64,000 bases of DNA, taken from Acinetobacter parvus DSM 16617 = CIP 108168. GTDB lineage: Bacteria > Pseudomonadota > Gammaproteobacteria > Pseudomonadales > Moraxellaceae. The first letter of the stretch is position 1; each line of letters starts with the position of its first letter. The notes below the pieces were generated by a model. It worked only from the letters and a program-made list of their open reading frames with translations. It was not told where the DNA came from and ran no database searches. Positions 7,070-15,990 of the stretch are shown here, one piece after another. The position numbers were made by a program, and so were the translations under genes. Where the stretch lies: assembly GCF_000368025.1 (NCBI RefSeq), contig NZ_KB849212.1, positions 636,978 to 700,977 of the forward strand, read 5' to 3'.

Positions 7070-8413
7070 ATGCAACCATCAGATACCCTACCTCCGATTC
7101 AATCTGTCTCCTTCTGGGATGCTTTTCGCTTCTGGCTTAAATTGGGGTTTATCAGCTTTGGCGGGCCTGCTGGCCAAATAGCGGTAATGCATCAGGAACT
7201 TGTGGAAAATAAACGCTGGATTTCTGAAAAAAGATTTTTGCACGCACTCAACTATTGCATGTTACTCCCTGGCCCAGAAGCACAACAACTTGCCATTTAT
7301 ATTGGCTGGCTCATGCACCGAACCGCAGGTGGCTTAGTTGCTGGCATTTTGTTTGTTCTGCCATCATTATTTATCCTGATTGCCCTATCATGGATTTATG
7401 TTCAGTTTGGTGATGTACCGATTATTGCAGGCCTGTTTTACGGGATTAAACCTGCCGTAACCGCAATTGTATTCCATGCAACTTACCGCATTGGCAGCCG
7501 CTCACTAAAAAATGCTTATCTTTGGTTGATTGCGGTGGCTGCGTTTATTGCCATCTTTGTGTTCAACACCCCTTTTCCCTTAATCATTTTAGCGGCTGCG
7601 ATTGCTGGCTATGTGCTGAGTAAGCAAAAACCAGATTTATTTAACGCTCAGGCTTCCCATCAAAATGATCATAAAAGTTATGGGGCAGCCCTGATAGATG
7701 ATGATACCCCGACGCCTGCACATGCAGTTTTCCATTGGGCCAGACTCGCCAAAATCCTGAGCATTGCAGCATTACTCTGGTTTGTTCCAATGCTGGTTTT
7801 GACTCTGGGACTGGGATGGCAACATGCCTATACCCAAATGGCATGGTTCTTTACCAAAGCTGCCTTGCTGACTTTTGGCGGTGCGTATGCGGTTTTACCC
7901 TATGTCTATCAAGGTGCGGTCAATCATTATGCATGGCTGGATCCAACCCAGATGATTGATGGTCTGGCACTGGGTGAAAGTACCCCAGGCCCACTGATTA
8001 TGGTGGTGGCTTTTGTTGGCTTTCTAGGCGCATATAACCATGCATTATTGGGTGCTGATCATTTATTTTTAGCTGGGACAATTGGAGCAGTTATTGTCAC
8101 ATGGTTTACATTCCTGTTTTCCTTTGTGTTCATTCTCGCAGGTGCTCCGATGATTGAATCCACGCATAATGAACTTAAATTTACTGCGCCACTCACGGCG
8201 ATTACTGCTGCTGTGGTCGGTGTCATTCTCAATCTTGCCTTGTTCTTTAGTTATCATGTGCTCTGGCCAAACGGCTTTCATCACCCTTTTAATTATGAAG
8301 CGGCATTTATTACTTTGGCTGCATGTATTGCACTATTCAAATTTCAGCTCAATGTGGTGTATGTGATTTTTGCTTCGGCCTTTTGTGGTTTAATCCTCTA
8401 TATGGGTGTTTAA
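7070..8413 (+). CDS. chrA: ChrA-family chromate transporter
   Basis: Inner-membrane chromate efflux transporter of the two-domain (long-chain) CHR family, 447 residues. Each half has the CHR signature: FGGPAGQIAVMHQELVE near the start and FGGAYAVLPYVYQGAV in the second half, each followed by a Pro/Gly helix (LLPGPEAQQLAIYIGW and LALGESTPGPLIMVVAF). About ten hydrophobic segments are visible. I prefer ATG 7070 (MQPSDT) because the family begins near the FWDAFRFWLKLGFISFGG block; the upstream TTG 6983 would add a 29-residue hydrophilic extension. No regulator (chrB) is adjacent. It could handle other oxyanions; chromate is the family expectation. Confidence 0.85.
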   Translation: MQPSDTLPPIQSVSFWDAFRFWLKLGFISFGGPAGQIAVMHQELVENKRWISEKRFLHALNYCMLLPGPEAQQLAIYIGWLMHRTAGGLVAGILFVLPSLFILIALSWIYVQFGDVPIIAGLFYGIKPAVTAIVFHATYRIGSRSLKNAYLWLIAVAAFIAIFVFNTPFPLIILAAAIAGYVLSKQKPDLFNAQASHQNDHKSYGAALIDDDTPTPAHAVFHWARLAKILSIAALLWFVPMLVLTLGLGWQHAYTQMAWFFTKAALLTFGGAYAVLPYVYQGAVNHYAWLDPTQMIDGLALGESTPGPLIMVVAFVGFLGAYNHALLGADHLFLAGTIGAVIVTWFTFLFSFVFILAGAPMIESTHNELKFTAPLTAITAAVVGVILNLALFFSYHVLWPNGFHHPFNYEAAFITLAACIALFKFQLNVVYVIFASAFCGLILYMGV

Positions 8414-8495
8414 ACATGCATACACAACTTAAGCAATTATAAGAGAGGTGGATCAGGAAAAAGACTGACGGTATAGCAGAACAGCGCCGCTTTGT

Positions 8496-8735
8496 AACAA
8501 TTGGATAGAGAATCAGATGCGTCCCTGGGGGTTGGGACGCAAGAACTGGTTATTTGCAGGTTCGCTGCGTAGTGGTCAACGAGCGGCCAATATCATGACT
8601 TTAATCCAGTCAGCAAAGCTGAATGGGCTGGATCCGTATGCCTATCTCAGTGATGAGCTGAAAAAACTGCCGACGCATAAAGTGACCCAAATAGAAGAAT
8701 TGCTACCACACCGCTGGAAATCCGACCAAAATTAA
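8496..8735 (+). pseudogene. IS66-family transposase (TnpC), C-terminal remnant
   Basis: The readable part begins NNWIENQMRP and continues GLGRKNWLFAGSLRSGQRAA, IQSAKLNGLDPYAYL and LPTHK...IEELLPHRW, the conserved C-terminal end of IS66-family transposases. The upstream part is lost or shifted out of frame (a region around 8465-8500 still shows DGI..EQRRF-like pieces). The gene cannot encode an active enzyme. The element's right end follows at 8745-8765. Confidence 0.85.
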
Positions 8736-8744
8736 AAAATACCA

Positions 8745-8765
8745 TGGGGTTCAGCGGACGCTTAC
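8745..8765 (+). repeat. Right terminal repeat of the IS66-family element
   Basis: The sequence ends ...GTTCAGCGGACGCTTAC, whose complement GTAAGCGTCCGCTGAAC is the usual IS66-family terminus. It stops 1 bp before the hsdR stop codon, so insertion or deletion at this point set the left edge of the restriction-modification locus. Confidence 0.65.
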
Positions 8766-8766
8766 A

Positions 8767-11700
8767 CTACAACCCCACATAAAACTTCTCAATCAATTGA
8801 CGTGTTTTCACCAATAAATTGGTCAACACGTTATCCCGTTCAAATAACTTGACTTTATAGTTTGGCAGTTCTTTCATCTCCTCTTTGCGTGGAAGACGTT
8901 TATTAAACTCATAATTATCTAAAACCTGTTTCATCACATCAGGTTTTAAATTTTCTTGCTCACAGAAATGCTGATAGGCTTGCTCTTTTTCCGCATCCCA
9001 GAACTGAGCAAAAGCCACTTGGACGCTTTGCCCGTTGATCATCTTAGGCATATTTTCTTCGATGAACTTTTGAATCAAATCTTGCTTGTCATGCAAGCTA
9101 ATATCACTACCAATCAGATCATGTACTTGAGCTTCGTATTTCTTACGCTGCTCATCAGTTTCAGCATTCACTGCCATCTGTAGCAGTGTCAGGATATACC
9201 CCACATTAATGCGGTCACTGTGCAGTAGGTCCAATTGGAAATCGACATCATCCAACACAGAGACTTTTTCTTTCTTGGTGGTCTTACGAATTGCTCGACA
9301 GAGATCGGCATATTTGGATGCAAAATTCGCAAAGTGCTGCTTATCAAGCTTAGTGTCGTCTTGATCATACTCAATGAAAGTTTGTAGCTGGGCGTTGTAG
9401 CGCATCACTTCACGGAATGCCTTGATGAACTCTAGTTGTTGATCTTCTGTGACTAAATCATCTACTGTTTGATAATCAGGCGTAATACTGAGTAGCTTTT
9501 CAACCGCTTGCTCATAATCTTGTTTGATTTCATCAAAACTTGGGACAAGTACAGTCTTGCGTGCTTCTTTATTTGAAAATAATGCCAATGCTTCATCGGT
9601 GGCACGTTTTAGGTTACGGAAGCTAATAATATTCCCGAATGGTTTTTTATCATTGTAGACACGGTTAGTCCGTGAAAAAGCCTGAATTAGACCATGATAT
9701 TTAAGGTTCTTATCGACATACAAGGTATTTAACGGCTTTGAGTCAAAGCCCGTGAGGAACATATTTACGACCAGTAAAATATCAATCTGCTTTTTCTTTA
9801 CCCGATCTGCAATATCACGGTAATAGGCATAGAATCCATCACCAGAGTTATAATTCGTGCCGAACTGAGCATTATAATTGGCAATATAGCGATCCAATTT
9901 ATCACGACTAGACTGATTTATTTGGTTCGGAGTATCCGTTGATTCTTCTTGAATCAATCCATTTTGGTCGTTGTTCTCAACAGCTTCATTCGCACCGTAG
10001 GAGAAAATGGTCGCAATGGTGAGAGGTTTAAATAATCGCCCCTCCGCTTCGTCTTGTTGTTGCTTCTCAGCTTGTACCTTTTCAAATAACTCATAATACT
10101 GCGTTAAGGTATCCACTGAACTGACACAAAACATTGCGGTAAATTCACGGTTTTTGGTTTTGGTATCATGCGTATCAACGATATAACGGGCAATCATTTC
10201 TAATCGCTGCGGATTGTCATATAGCTCTTGGGTATCAATCCCCTCGACATCTTCGTCAAATTGCTCATGATTTTCTATTAACCCCATCCCGACCTTCCCC
10301 TTTAAAAGGGGAAGGGGTAAAGCCTCTCCTTCCTTTGCAGGGAGGGAATTAAGTGTTGGCAAGTTCCCCTGATAAGGGGGATTTAGGGGGTCAAAAACCC
10401 CAGCCGAGCTCGCCTCATCAAACTGGTCATTGCTTGCCATGCCTTTAGCAGTATATTTGCCACGGTAATCAATCTGGAACTGCAATACATTGCGGTCTCG
10501 AATTGCATCCACAATGACATATTGATGCAAACATTGATTGAATAAATAATCTGTGGTGAGTTTCAAACCTGCTTTAGATTGACTATTTTCCTCAAAGATC
10601 GGTGTTCCCGTGAATCCAAACATCTGTGCATTACTAAAGAACTTTTTAATGTTCTGATGAGTCTCACCAAATTGGCTACGGTGACACTCATCAAAGATAA
10701 ACACCACTTTTTTATTTTTAAGATAATCAATCGATTCTAAATAGCGGTCTGTGCTAATCGCACGATTTAACTTTTGGATGGTGGTCACAATCAGTTTGTC
10801 GTGGCGTTGATCGAGTTGTTTTACCAAAGTATGCGTGCTGTCTGTGCTATCCACACTCTCCGCTTTAAAAGCATTAAACTCACGTGAGGTTTGTGTGTCG
10901 AGGTCGTTACGATCCACCACAAACAAGACCTTTTCTACATCAGGCATATTCATGATGATCTGACTGGCTTTAAATGAAGTCAGGGTTTTACCTGAACCTG
11001 TAGTGTGCCAGATATAGCCGTTCTGATCGGAGTTTTGCACATGCTCCACAATTTTCTGCACCGCATAAATCTGATAGGGACGCAGCACCATCAGGCTTTT
11101 GGTGGTTTCCAGCATTACCATGTATTGAGTCAGCATGTCTGTAAGATGCTGATGATTTAAAAATACTTCGGCAAAGTCGACAATTTCATTGATGTGTTTA
11201 TTGGCAACATCTGCCCATGGAAAGGCAAACTCAATCCCAGTCGTACCATTTGAGTAATAGCGAGTATTTGCACCATTACTAATGACAAAAAGCTGAATAA
11301 AACCAAATAGCCCTTGCCCTGCCCAATATGCTTCACGAATATAGCGTTGGGTTTGATTAAAGGCTTCGGCAATTTCCATGCCTCGTTTTTTCAATTCAAT
11401 TTGAACTAAAGGCAAACCATTGACCAGTAAAGTCACATCAAAACGGCTGGTTCTGCCATTATAGTCGCGGTGGTCGATGGTGATTTGATTGGTCACCTGA
11501 TAGATGTTCTTGCTTGGGTCATCCGAGAGAAAAAAGATGTGTTTGCTGCTGCCGTCATCAAATTTAACAGGAAACTGGTCACGTAAATTTTTAGCCCGTT
11601 CAAATACCGTACCTGTATTTAGAAAGCTAATGACCTGCTTCCATTCAGTTTCTGACAGTGGCGCAAGTCCGTTGGCACGTTCAATCTGGGTTTTGAGATT

Positions 11701-11805
11701 AGACAGTAGTTGGCGTTCATCCTTGATGGTCACCGCAGCATATCCCAATTGCTTGAGCTGGCTAATCAGTTTATTTTCAAGTTGGTATTCGCTTTGTACT
11801 GTCAT
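8767..11805 (-). CDS. hsdR: Type I restriction endonuclease subunit HsdR
   Basis: The 1012-residue motor and nuclease subunit of a type I restriction enzyme. It translocates and cuts DNA lacking the host methylation when bound to HsdM and HsdS. The N-terminal nuclease core shows PLVQIELKKRG (the E-x-K of a PD-(D/E)xK fold). The helicase follows with Walker A TTGSGKTLTSF, box II FIFDECHRS, motif III FGFTGTPIF and a late helicase motif IQAFSRTNRV. Around residues 472-508 there is a foreign Pro/Leu/Gly-rich stretch (PLNPPYQGNLPTLNSLPAKE...) encoded by an in-frame repeat at 10281-10391. It is absent in style from the rest of the protein and flanked by similar QFDE segments. Its effect on function is unknown; the frame is kept open. 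Confidence 0.95.
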   Translation of the reverse strand: MTVQSEYQLENKLISQLKQLGYAAVTIKDERQLLSNLKTQIERANGLAPLSETEWKQVISFLNTGTVFERAKNLRDQFPVKFDDGSSKHIFFLSDDPSKNIYQVTNQITIDHRDYNGRTSRFDVTLLVNGLPLVQIELKKRGMEIAEAFNQTQRYIREAYWAGQGLFGFIQLFVISNGANTRYYSNGTTGIEFAFPWADVANKHINEIVDFAEVFLNHQHLTDMLTQYMVMLETTKSLMVLRPYQIYAVQKIVEHVQNSDQNGYIWHTTGSGKTLTSFKASQIIMNMPDVEKVLFVVDRNDLDTQTSREFNAFKAESVDSTDSTHTLVKQLDQRHDKLIVTTIQKLNRAISTDRYLESIDYLKNKKVVFIFDECHRSQFGETHQNIKKFFSNAQMFGFTGTPIFEENSQSKAGLKLTTDYLFNQCLHQYVIVDAIRDRNVLQFQIDYRGKYTAKGMASNDQFDEASSAGVFDPLNPPYQGNLPTLNSLPAKEGEALPLPLLKGKVGMGLIENHEQFDEDVEGIDTQELYDNPQRLEMIARYIVDTHDTKTKNREFTAMFCVSSVDTLTQYYELFEKVQAEKQQQDEAEGRLFKPLTIATIFSYGANEAVENNDQNGLIQEESTDTPNQINQSSRDKLDRYIANYNAQFGTNYNSGDGFYAYYRDIADRVKKKQIDILLVVNMFLTGFDSKPLNTLYVDKNLKYHGLIQAFSRTNRVYNDKKPFGNIISFRNLKRATDEALALFSNKEARKTVLVPSFDEIKQDYEQAVEKLLSITPDYQTVDDLVTEDQQLEFIKAFREVMRYNAQLQTFIEYDQDDTKLDKQHFANFASKYADLCRAIRKTTKKEKVSVLDDVDFQLDLLHSDRINVGYILTLLQMAVNAETDEQRKKYEAQVHDLIGSDISLHDKQDLIQKFIEENMPKMINGQSVQVAFAQFWDAEKEQAYQHFCEQENLKPDVMKQVLDNYEFNKRLPRKEEMKELPNYKVKLFERDNVLTNLLVKTRQLIEKFYVGL
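10281..10391. repeat. Palindromic repeat copy A, in frame inside hsdR
   Basis: A 111-bp C-rich to G-rich palindromic element. It begins ACCCCATCCC, contains CTTCCCCTTTTAAAAGGGGAAG, and ends GGGGGATTTAGGGGGT. Its length is exactly 37 codons, so hsdR stays open. Near-identical 17-bp segments flank it (TCGTCAAATTGCTCAT near 10252 and TCATCAAACTGGTCAT near 10413), as expected of a duplicated target. Related copies lie at 11861, 12341 and 12427. Confidence 0.7.
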
Positions 11806-11860
11806 TTAAAACTCAATTTATCCATGATTAATCGCCCTAATTTTAACCTGCTAAATCTAA

Positions 11861-11963
11861 ACCCCTCTAAATCTCCCCTTATTAAGGGGAGACTTACCAC
11901 GAATCTTATAAGTCATGGGATTCGTGCTGTTCTCCCCCTATTTTAGGGGGAGTTAGAGGGGGT
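11861..11963. repeat. Palindromic repeat copy B, overlapping the DUF559 3' end
   Basis: This 103-bp element has outer ends ACCCCTCTAAATCTCCCC and GGGGGAGTTAGAGGGGGT. It contains two hairpins (TCTCCCCTT/AAGGGGAGA and CTCCCCCTA/TAGGGGGAG) and a central ACGAATC / GATTCGT pair. Copy C at 12427-12530 has the same plan and nearly the same length. The stop codon and last residues of the DUF559 gene lie inside it. Confidence 0.75.
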
Positions 11964-12317
11964 TTTTACAACCTGCTGTATTAATTGACATATACCATCA
12001 ATATTCGTCATAACTTCATGGTTGCTAAATCGAATGGTCGTTAAACCCAACTCTAGCATAAATTTATCTCTAATTTTATCATAAGCTTGGGCATCTTCGA
12101 AAAAATGGCTTTCACCATCGACCTCAATAATCAATTTTAATTCTGGACAATAAAAATCGACAATATAATGCCCAATACCATGTTGCCTACGGAATTTCAC
12201 TCCAAACTGGCTATTTCTTAAAATCCCCCATAACCGTTTTTCAGGTTCGGTCATGTTATTGCGTAATGTTTGACGGCGTTGCTTATATTCTATTTTGTTA
12301 AATATTTTTTGTGTCAT
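11943..12317 (-). CDS. DUF559 (Vsr/PD-(D/E)xK-like) endonuclease-domain protein
   Basis: A 124-residue protein of the DUF559 family, related to very-short-patch-repair and PD-(D/E)xK nucleases. Visible features are NMTEPEKRLWGILRN, FGVKFRRQHGIGHYIVDFYCP (candidate catalytic Asp), LKLIIEVDGESHF (E-x-D) and a C-terminal TTIRFSNHEV strand. ATG 12317 is used; a TTG at 12329 is less likely. The gene sits between hsdS and hsdR in the same orientation but is not a standard part of a type I system. Palindromic repeats of one family lie on both sides, and its last six codons fall in copy B. The natural target of DUF559 proteins is unknown to me; a link to the repeats is my inference. Confidence 0.85.
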   Translation of the reverse strand: MTQKIFNKIEYKQRRQTLRNNMTEPEKRLWGILRNSQFGVKFRRQHGIGHYIVDFYCPELKLIIEVDGESHFFEDAQAYDKIRDKFMLELGLTTIRFSNHEVMTNIDGICQLIQQVVKTPSNSP

Positions 12318-12340
12318 GGTTTTTCTCAATTTATTCTCAA

Positions 12341-12411
12341 CCTAACTTCCCCTTTTGATGGTGAGGGCTGAAAAATTTACCCCCTCCCCACCTACCCCCC
12401 TTGTCAGGACA
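12341..12411. repeat. Degenerate palindromic repeat copy D
   Basis: A decayed version of the same family: CCTAACTTCCCCTTTTGATGG, then CCCCCTCCCCACCTACCCCCC and TTGTCAGG. It lies just upstream of the DUF559 start and only 16 bp from copy C, so the 5' side of the nuclease gene carries two copies in tandem. Confidence 0.5.
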
Positions 12412-12426
12412 TGGTCGTCAAGTGCA

Positions 12427-12530
12427 ACCCCACCTAACTTCCCCTTAATATGGGGAGGAACTCCACGAATCATATTCAGCCTTTAATTTCGTGGAAAGTC
12501 CTCCCTTGCAAAGGGGGGATTTAGGGGGGT
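12427..12530. repeat. Palindromic repeat copy C, abutting hsdS
   Basis: This 104-bp element begins ACCCCACCTAACTTCCCC and ends GGGGGGATTTAGGGGGGT. It has a central CCACGAAT / ATTTCGTGG pair and hairpins CCCCTTAATATGGGG and CTCCCTTGCAAAGGGGGG. It ends 3 bp from the hsdS stop codon. Its plan and length match copy B. Confidence 0.75.
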
Positions 12531-12533
12531 AAA

Positions 12534-13742
12534 TCAGACAAACATCTGCTGCAATAAGCCTTTTTTCCAAGTTTTTGCTTGTTCTATTTGCTCTGCCACA
12601 ACTTCAATTTTTTGATCAATGGCAGATAAGAAGTTGGCGATTTTGGTTTGTTCTTCTAGGCAAGGAAATTCAATCTCTGAATCTGCTATTACATTCCAAT
12701 CAGCTCTTGGCATTTTAGAACCAGATTGAATATTCGTTAGTTCGGTAAATTGCTCACTTTGAACAAACTGGAATAAGTAATCATTCGATATTTTCAAACC
12801 TGTTAGTACCCAAATTTCACTAGAGCAAACGCCTTTAAATTTAGGTTTAGCAAATTTTCTTAAATATGGTCGTAGCTTCCCAAACAAAACACTGTTCTTT
12901 TCAAACAAATTTTTTGTACTTTGCTGTTCACAACTTTCAATAGTGCCTAATATTTTCCCAGTATTTTGAGATAAATGCTCTAATTCAATACAGGGTAAAT
13001 TCCCCTCGTTCTGAGGATTAAAATTTTTAGATTTATTTGTGAAAACATCACGAATTATATTTATTTCCCACTCCCCAAATTCACTGCCATCATCCGCTTT
13101 AAAACGAATCTGCTGGCTAAACAACTTCTGCATCATGCCTTGTTTATATTGGCTAAGTAGCTCATGTTTTTGAGTCAGTTGGCTAATCTTTTCATCGACT
13201 GCGGAAAGGAAAGAGGCAATTTTGGTTTGTTCTGCTTTGGATGGATAAAAAACTTCATATTTAGACAAAATCTTATGAGATGAATGTCGTACTGTTGTTC
13301 CAGTTGAAGTCTCTTTAATATGCTTTAAATAGTTTTCAGTTAAAAAGAAATTCAATAAGAATACCTTACCGATTACATCTTGGTTTGGTTCAACTTTTAA
13401 AATTCGCTGATTTAATAAAATTTCTTCATTCAGATGCGGCAATAAAATAGGTTTACCTAATAATTCACATGATTGTGTCAAATCAGTAAGTAATATTAAT
13501 AGATCATTTCCTCGACATACAAATTTCTCATCACAAGATTCAATTGTGAATTTGGTATTTTGTTCAGTAAATAATGCACGCCCATATGTCGTGAAGTTTC
13601 TAGGTGTTATAAGTTTTCTACCATTTTCATCAAATTTTTCACTATCAAAAGCATACCCTGAAATAAATTTAGCTATGTTTCCTAATGTCTGAGAACTCCA
13701 ATCCCCATCAAACTCTTTAAATCTTAACTTTGGCGTAGCCAT
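12534..13742 (-). CDS. hsdS: Type I restriction-modification specificity subunit HsdS
   Basis: The 402-residue DNA-recognition subunit, which sets the target for both methylation and cleavage. Two target-recognition domains are separated by the conserved coiled segments that clamp HsdM. The first repeat region reads KAEQTKIASFLSAVDEKISQLTQKHELLSQYKQGMMQKLF, and the second reads LEEQTKIANFLSAIDQKIEVVAEQ...WKKGLLQQMFV at the C-terminus. The opening MATPKLRFKEFDGDW is typical. Its ATG overlaps the hsdM stop by one base (TAATG), so translation is coupled. The recognition sequence cannot be read from the protein. Copy C of the palindromic repeat follows directly after the stop. Confidence 0.95.
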   Translation of the reverse strand: MATPKLRFKEFDGDWSSQTLGNIAKFISGYAFDSEKFDENGRKLITPRNFTTYGRALFTEQNTKFTIESCDEKFVCRGNDLLILLTDLTQSCELLGKPILLPHLNEEILLNQRILKVEPNQDVIGKVFLLNFFLTENYLKHIKETSTGTTVRHSSHKILSKYEVFYPSKAEQTKIASFLSAVDEKISQLTQKHELLSQYKQGMMQKLFSQQIRFKADDGSEFGEWEINIIRDVFTNKSKNFNPQNEGNLPCIELEHLSQNTGKILGTIESCEQQSTKNLFEKNSVLFGKLRPYLRKFAKPKFKGVCSSEIWVLTGLKISNDYLFQFVQSEQFTELTNIQSGSKMPRADWNVIADSEIEFPCLEEQTKIANFLSAIDQKIEVVAEQIEQAKTWKKGLLQQMFV

Positions 13743-15310
13743 TACTTCACCTCCGCAAAAGGTGAAACAATACCTAGCTCTTTGCAGAAATCTGCAATGA
13801 TGGCATCGGTTTTTTGGCTGTCGTGTTCCAAAGCTTGAAGCTGTTTTGCAATCACATCTAAATCAATCTCGGCTTCCGCTTCAAAAGTATCCACATAACG
13901 CGGAATATTCAGGTTGTAATCGTTATCTTTCACTTCCTGCAAAGTCGCCACATGCGCATATTTTTCAATATTTTTACGCTGTTCAAATGCCGCAACAATC
14001 TTATCCAAATGCTCAGGCAATAACTTGTTTTGGTTCTTCTGCTTTTCAAACTCATTGCTGGCATCAATAAACAGAATATTGCCGCTCTGCTCACGGTTTT
14101 TCTTCAACACCAAAATACAGGTCGGAATCGACGTACCATAGAAAATATTGGCGGGCAGACCAATAATGGCATCCACCACATTCATCTGTTCAATCAAATA
14201 CTGACGAATCACGCCCTCACTCGAACCACGGAACAATACGCCATGCGGTAACACCACCGCCATCGTGCCATTGTCATCGAGTTGATACAGCATGTGCTGT
14301 ACAAAAGCCATATCGGCTTTAGAACTTGGCGCCAGTTTGCCATACGCAGCAAAGCGTTCATCTTGTAAAAATAACGGATCGGCTGACCAGTTGGCAGAGA
14401 ATGGCGGATTCGCCACCACCGCATCAAACTTTTTATCTAAATGCTGCGGACGGGTTAAAGTATTTTCCTGCTTGATGTCGAACTTGGCAAAATGCACGTC
14501 ATGCAGAATCATGTTCATGCGCGCCAAGTTGTAGGTGGTACGGTTCATTTCCTGACCGTAAATCATATCGACATCTTTTACTTCACGTTTTACCCGTAGC
14601 AATAACGAACCTGAACCACAAGTCGGGTCATAGACTGAACGTAAACGCTCTTTGCCTTGGGTGACAATCTTTGCCAGTAAAGTCGATACCGTTTGCGGCG
14701 TATAGAATTCCCCCGCTTTTTTGCCCGCGCCTGATGCAAACTCACCAATCAGGTATTCGTAAGCATCCCCCAGTACATCGGCTTCGGTATTGGAAATATC
14801 AAAATCAATATCATCTAAATGGCTCAGGACTTTCGCCACCAGTGCATTACGGTCGCTGGCATTATTGCCAAGCTTGGTCGAGTTTAGATCTAAATCTTCA
14901 AACAGATTGGCAAAGTCATCGGCAGAGTCGGTGCCTAAAGTGCTTTGTTCAATTGATTTTAAGGTCGCAGTTAAATCATCTAGAATGAATTCGCCCTGAC
15001 GACCACGCTCGGCTAAGGTATGGAATAGCTGTTTTGGTGTAAGCGCATAACCCACTTCGGCAATGGCATTCTTTTTAATTTCTTCGATGTATGGCACATG
15101 CTCAGCATTATTTTCATCTAATTCTAAAAAGCTGAGGTCTTCTCCATCGAGCAATTCATTAGCAAAATTAACCGACTTTTCCGATAAATATTTAAAGAAA
15201 ATAAAACCCAGAATGTAATCACGGAATTCATCGGCGCCCATGGTGCCACGCAAAGTATTGGCAATATTCCAAAGTTGTTTTTGTAATTGTTGCAGTTGTA
15301 CGTGGGTCAT
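13742..15310 (-). CDS. hsdM: Type I DNA methyltransferase subunit HsdM
   Basis: The N6-adenine methyltransferase subunit, about 522 residues. The N-terminal HsdM helical domain (LQKQLWNIANTLRGTMGADEFRDYILGFIFFKYLSEK) leads to the methylase core. SAM motif I is DPTCGSGSLLLR, catalytic motif IV is ANPPFSANW, and AGEFYTPQTVSTLL precedes them. The start at 15310 (MTHVQLQQ) is preferred; an ATG at 15343 would add 11 residues that do not look conserved, and neither has a strong ribosome site. First gene of the hsdMSR operon on the minus strand, with hsdS overlapping its stop. Confidence 0.95.
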   Translation of the reverse strand: MTHVQLQQLQKQLWNIANTLRGTMGADEFRDYILGFIFFKYLSEKSVNFANELLDGEDLSFLELDENNAEHVPYIEEIKKNAIAEVGYALTPKQLFHTLAERGRQGEFILDDLTATLKSIEQSTLGTDSADDFANLFEDLDLNSTKLGNNASDRNALVAKVLSHLDDIDFDISNTEADVLGDAYEYLIGEFASGAGKKAGEFYTPQTVSTLLAKIVTQGKERLRSVYDPTCGSGSLLLRVKREVKDVDMIYGQEMNRTTYNLARMNMILHDVHFAKFDIKQENTLTRPQHLDKKFDAVVANPPFSANWSADPLFLQDERFAAYGKLAPSSKADMAFVQHMLYQLDDNGTMAVVLPHGVLFRGSSEGVIRQYLIEQMNVVDAIIGLPANIFYGTSIPTCILVLKKNREQSGNILFIDASNEFEKQKNQNKLLPEHLDKIVAAFEQRKNIEKYAHVATLQEVKDNDYNLNIPRYVDTFEAEAEIDLDVIAKQLQALEHDSQKTDAIIADFCKELGIVSPFAEVK

Positions 15311-15552
15311 TGTTATAGGAGTCCGATGAAATGAATAAAACATGACTAGTGTACCGAAAATTAAAGTTTTTTCAGCAGCCTTTGAACAGAAATATATTAA
15401 AAGTTTAGAGGGGCTGGTTGTCCACGATACTGTCTAGGATCAGAAATCATTTCTGCATGGTTGAGTAAAGTATCAATAAAATCAGAGTGATCAAGTATTC
15501 CATGTTTTCTGTAGTAGAGGTAGGATATTCCGAAGAGGTTTGGAGAATCTAA

Positions 15553-15936
15553 ATGAATGTAGAGCGTGTATATACAGATGAAGAAGCTGTAGAGCTCCGT
15601 ACAGCCCATATGTTAGCAAAAAGTATCATGGGTCACTCTTACCCTCAAAATGTCATAGAGGCTGCAGAAAAGCGATCTGAGGAAGACTTTGAGAGAATCG
15701 TTAGTGGAGAGGTCACACGAGCAGAAGTGGAAGCTGAGTTATTACTTCAATGGAACAAAAAAATGGCACTTCAACAGAGAATTAGTGAACTAGAAAAAGA
15801 ACTCAAAGTTGGTCAAGAAATTCTTAATAACTGGAAAAATACAGAAGATCCATTGTTTGAGCGGCATAAAAGCTGTGTAGAGGGAATATTATCTAGACTT
15901 GTAAATATTAAGTGTCAATTAATAGAGGAAAGGTAA
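15553..15936 (+). CDS. Hypothetical coiled-coil protein
   Basis: A 127-residue acidic, helix-rich protein I do not recognise. Residues ~60-115 form a likely coiled coil (VEAELLLQWNKKMALQQRISELEKELKVGQEILNNWKN). The N-terminus has YTDEEAVELRTAHMLAKSIMGHSYP. GGAGA lies 8 bp before the ATG. It is divergent from hsdM and 54 bp ahead of the DUF421 gene on the same strand, so the two may share a transcript. No membrane segment or signal is visible. Confidence that it is real comes from the ribosome site and the ordinary codon use; no function is suggested. Confidence 0.6.
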   Translation: MNVERVYTDEEAVELRTAHMLAKSIMGHSYPQNVIEAAEKRSEEDFERIVSGEVTRAEVEAELLLQWNKKMALQQRISELEKELKVGQEILNNWKNTEDPLFERHKSCVEGILSRLVNIKCQLIEER

Positions 15937-15990
15937 TCTTACTGAAAATACTTTGAAGTTTTACTAAAAAGAAAATTAAATAGGTGTAAA

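Noticed and set aside
15397..15609. A 70-codon minus-strand frame upstream of hsdM (ending QYRGQPAPLNF)
   Set aside because: The second half reads like protein, but the start overlaps the ribosome site and front of the plus-strand hypothetical gene, the first half uses many rare codons, and there is no ribosome site. It may be a remnant; not enough support to call.
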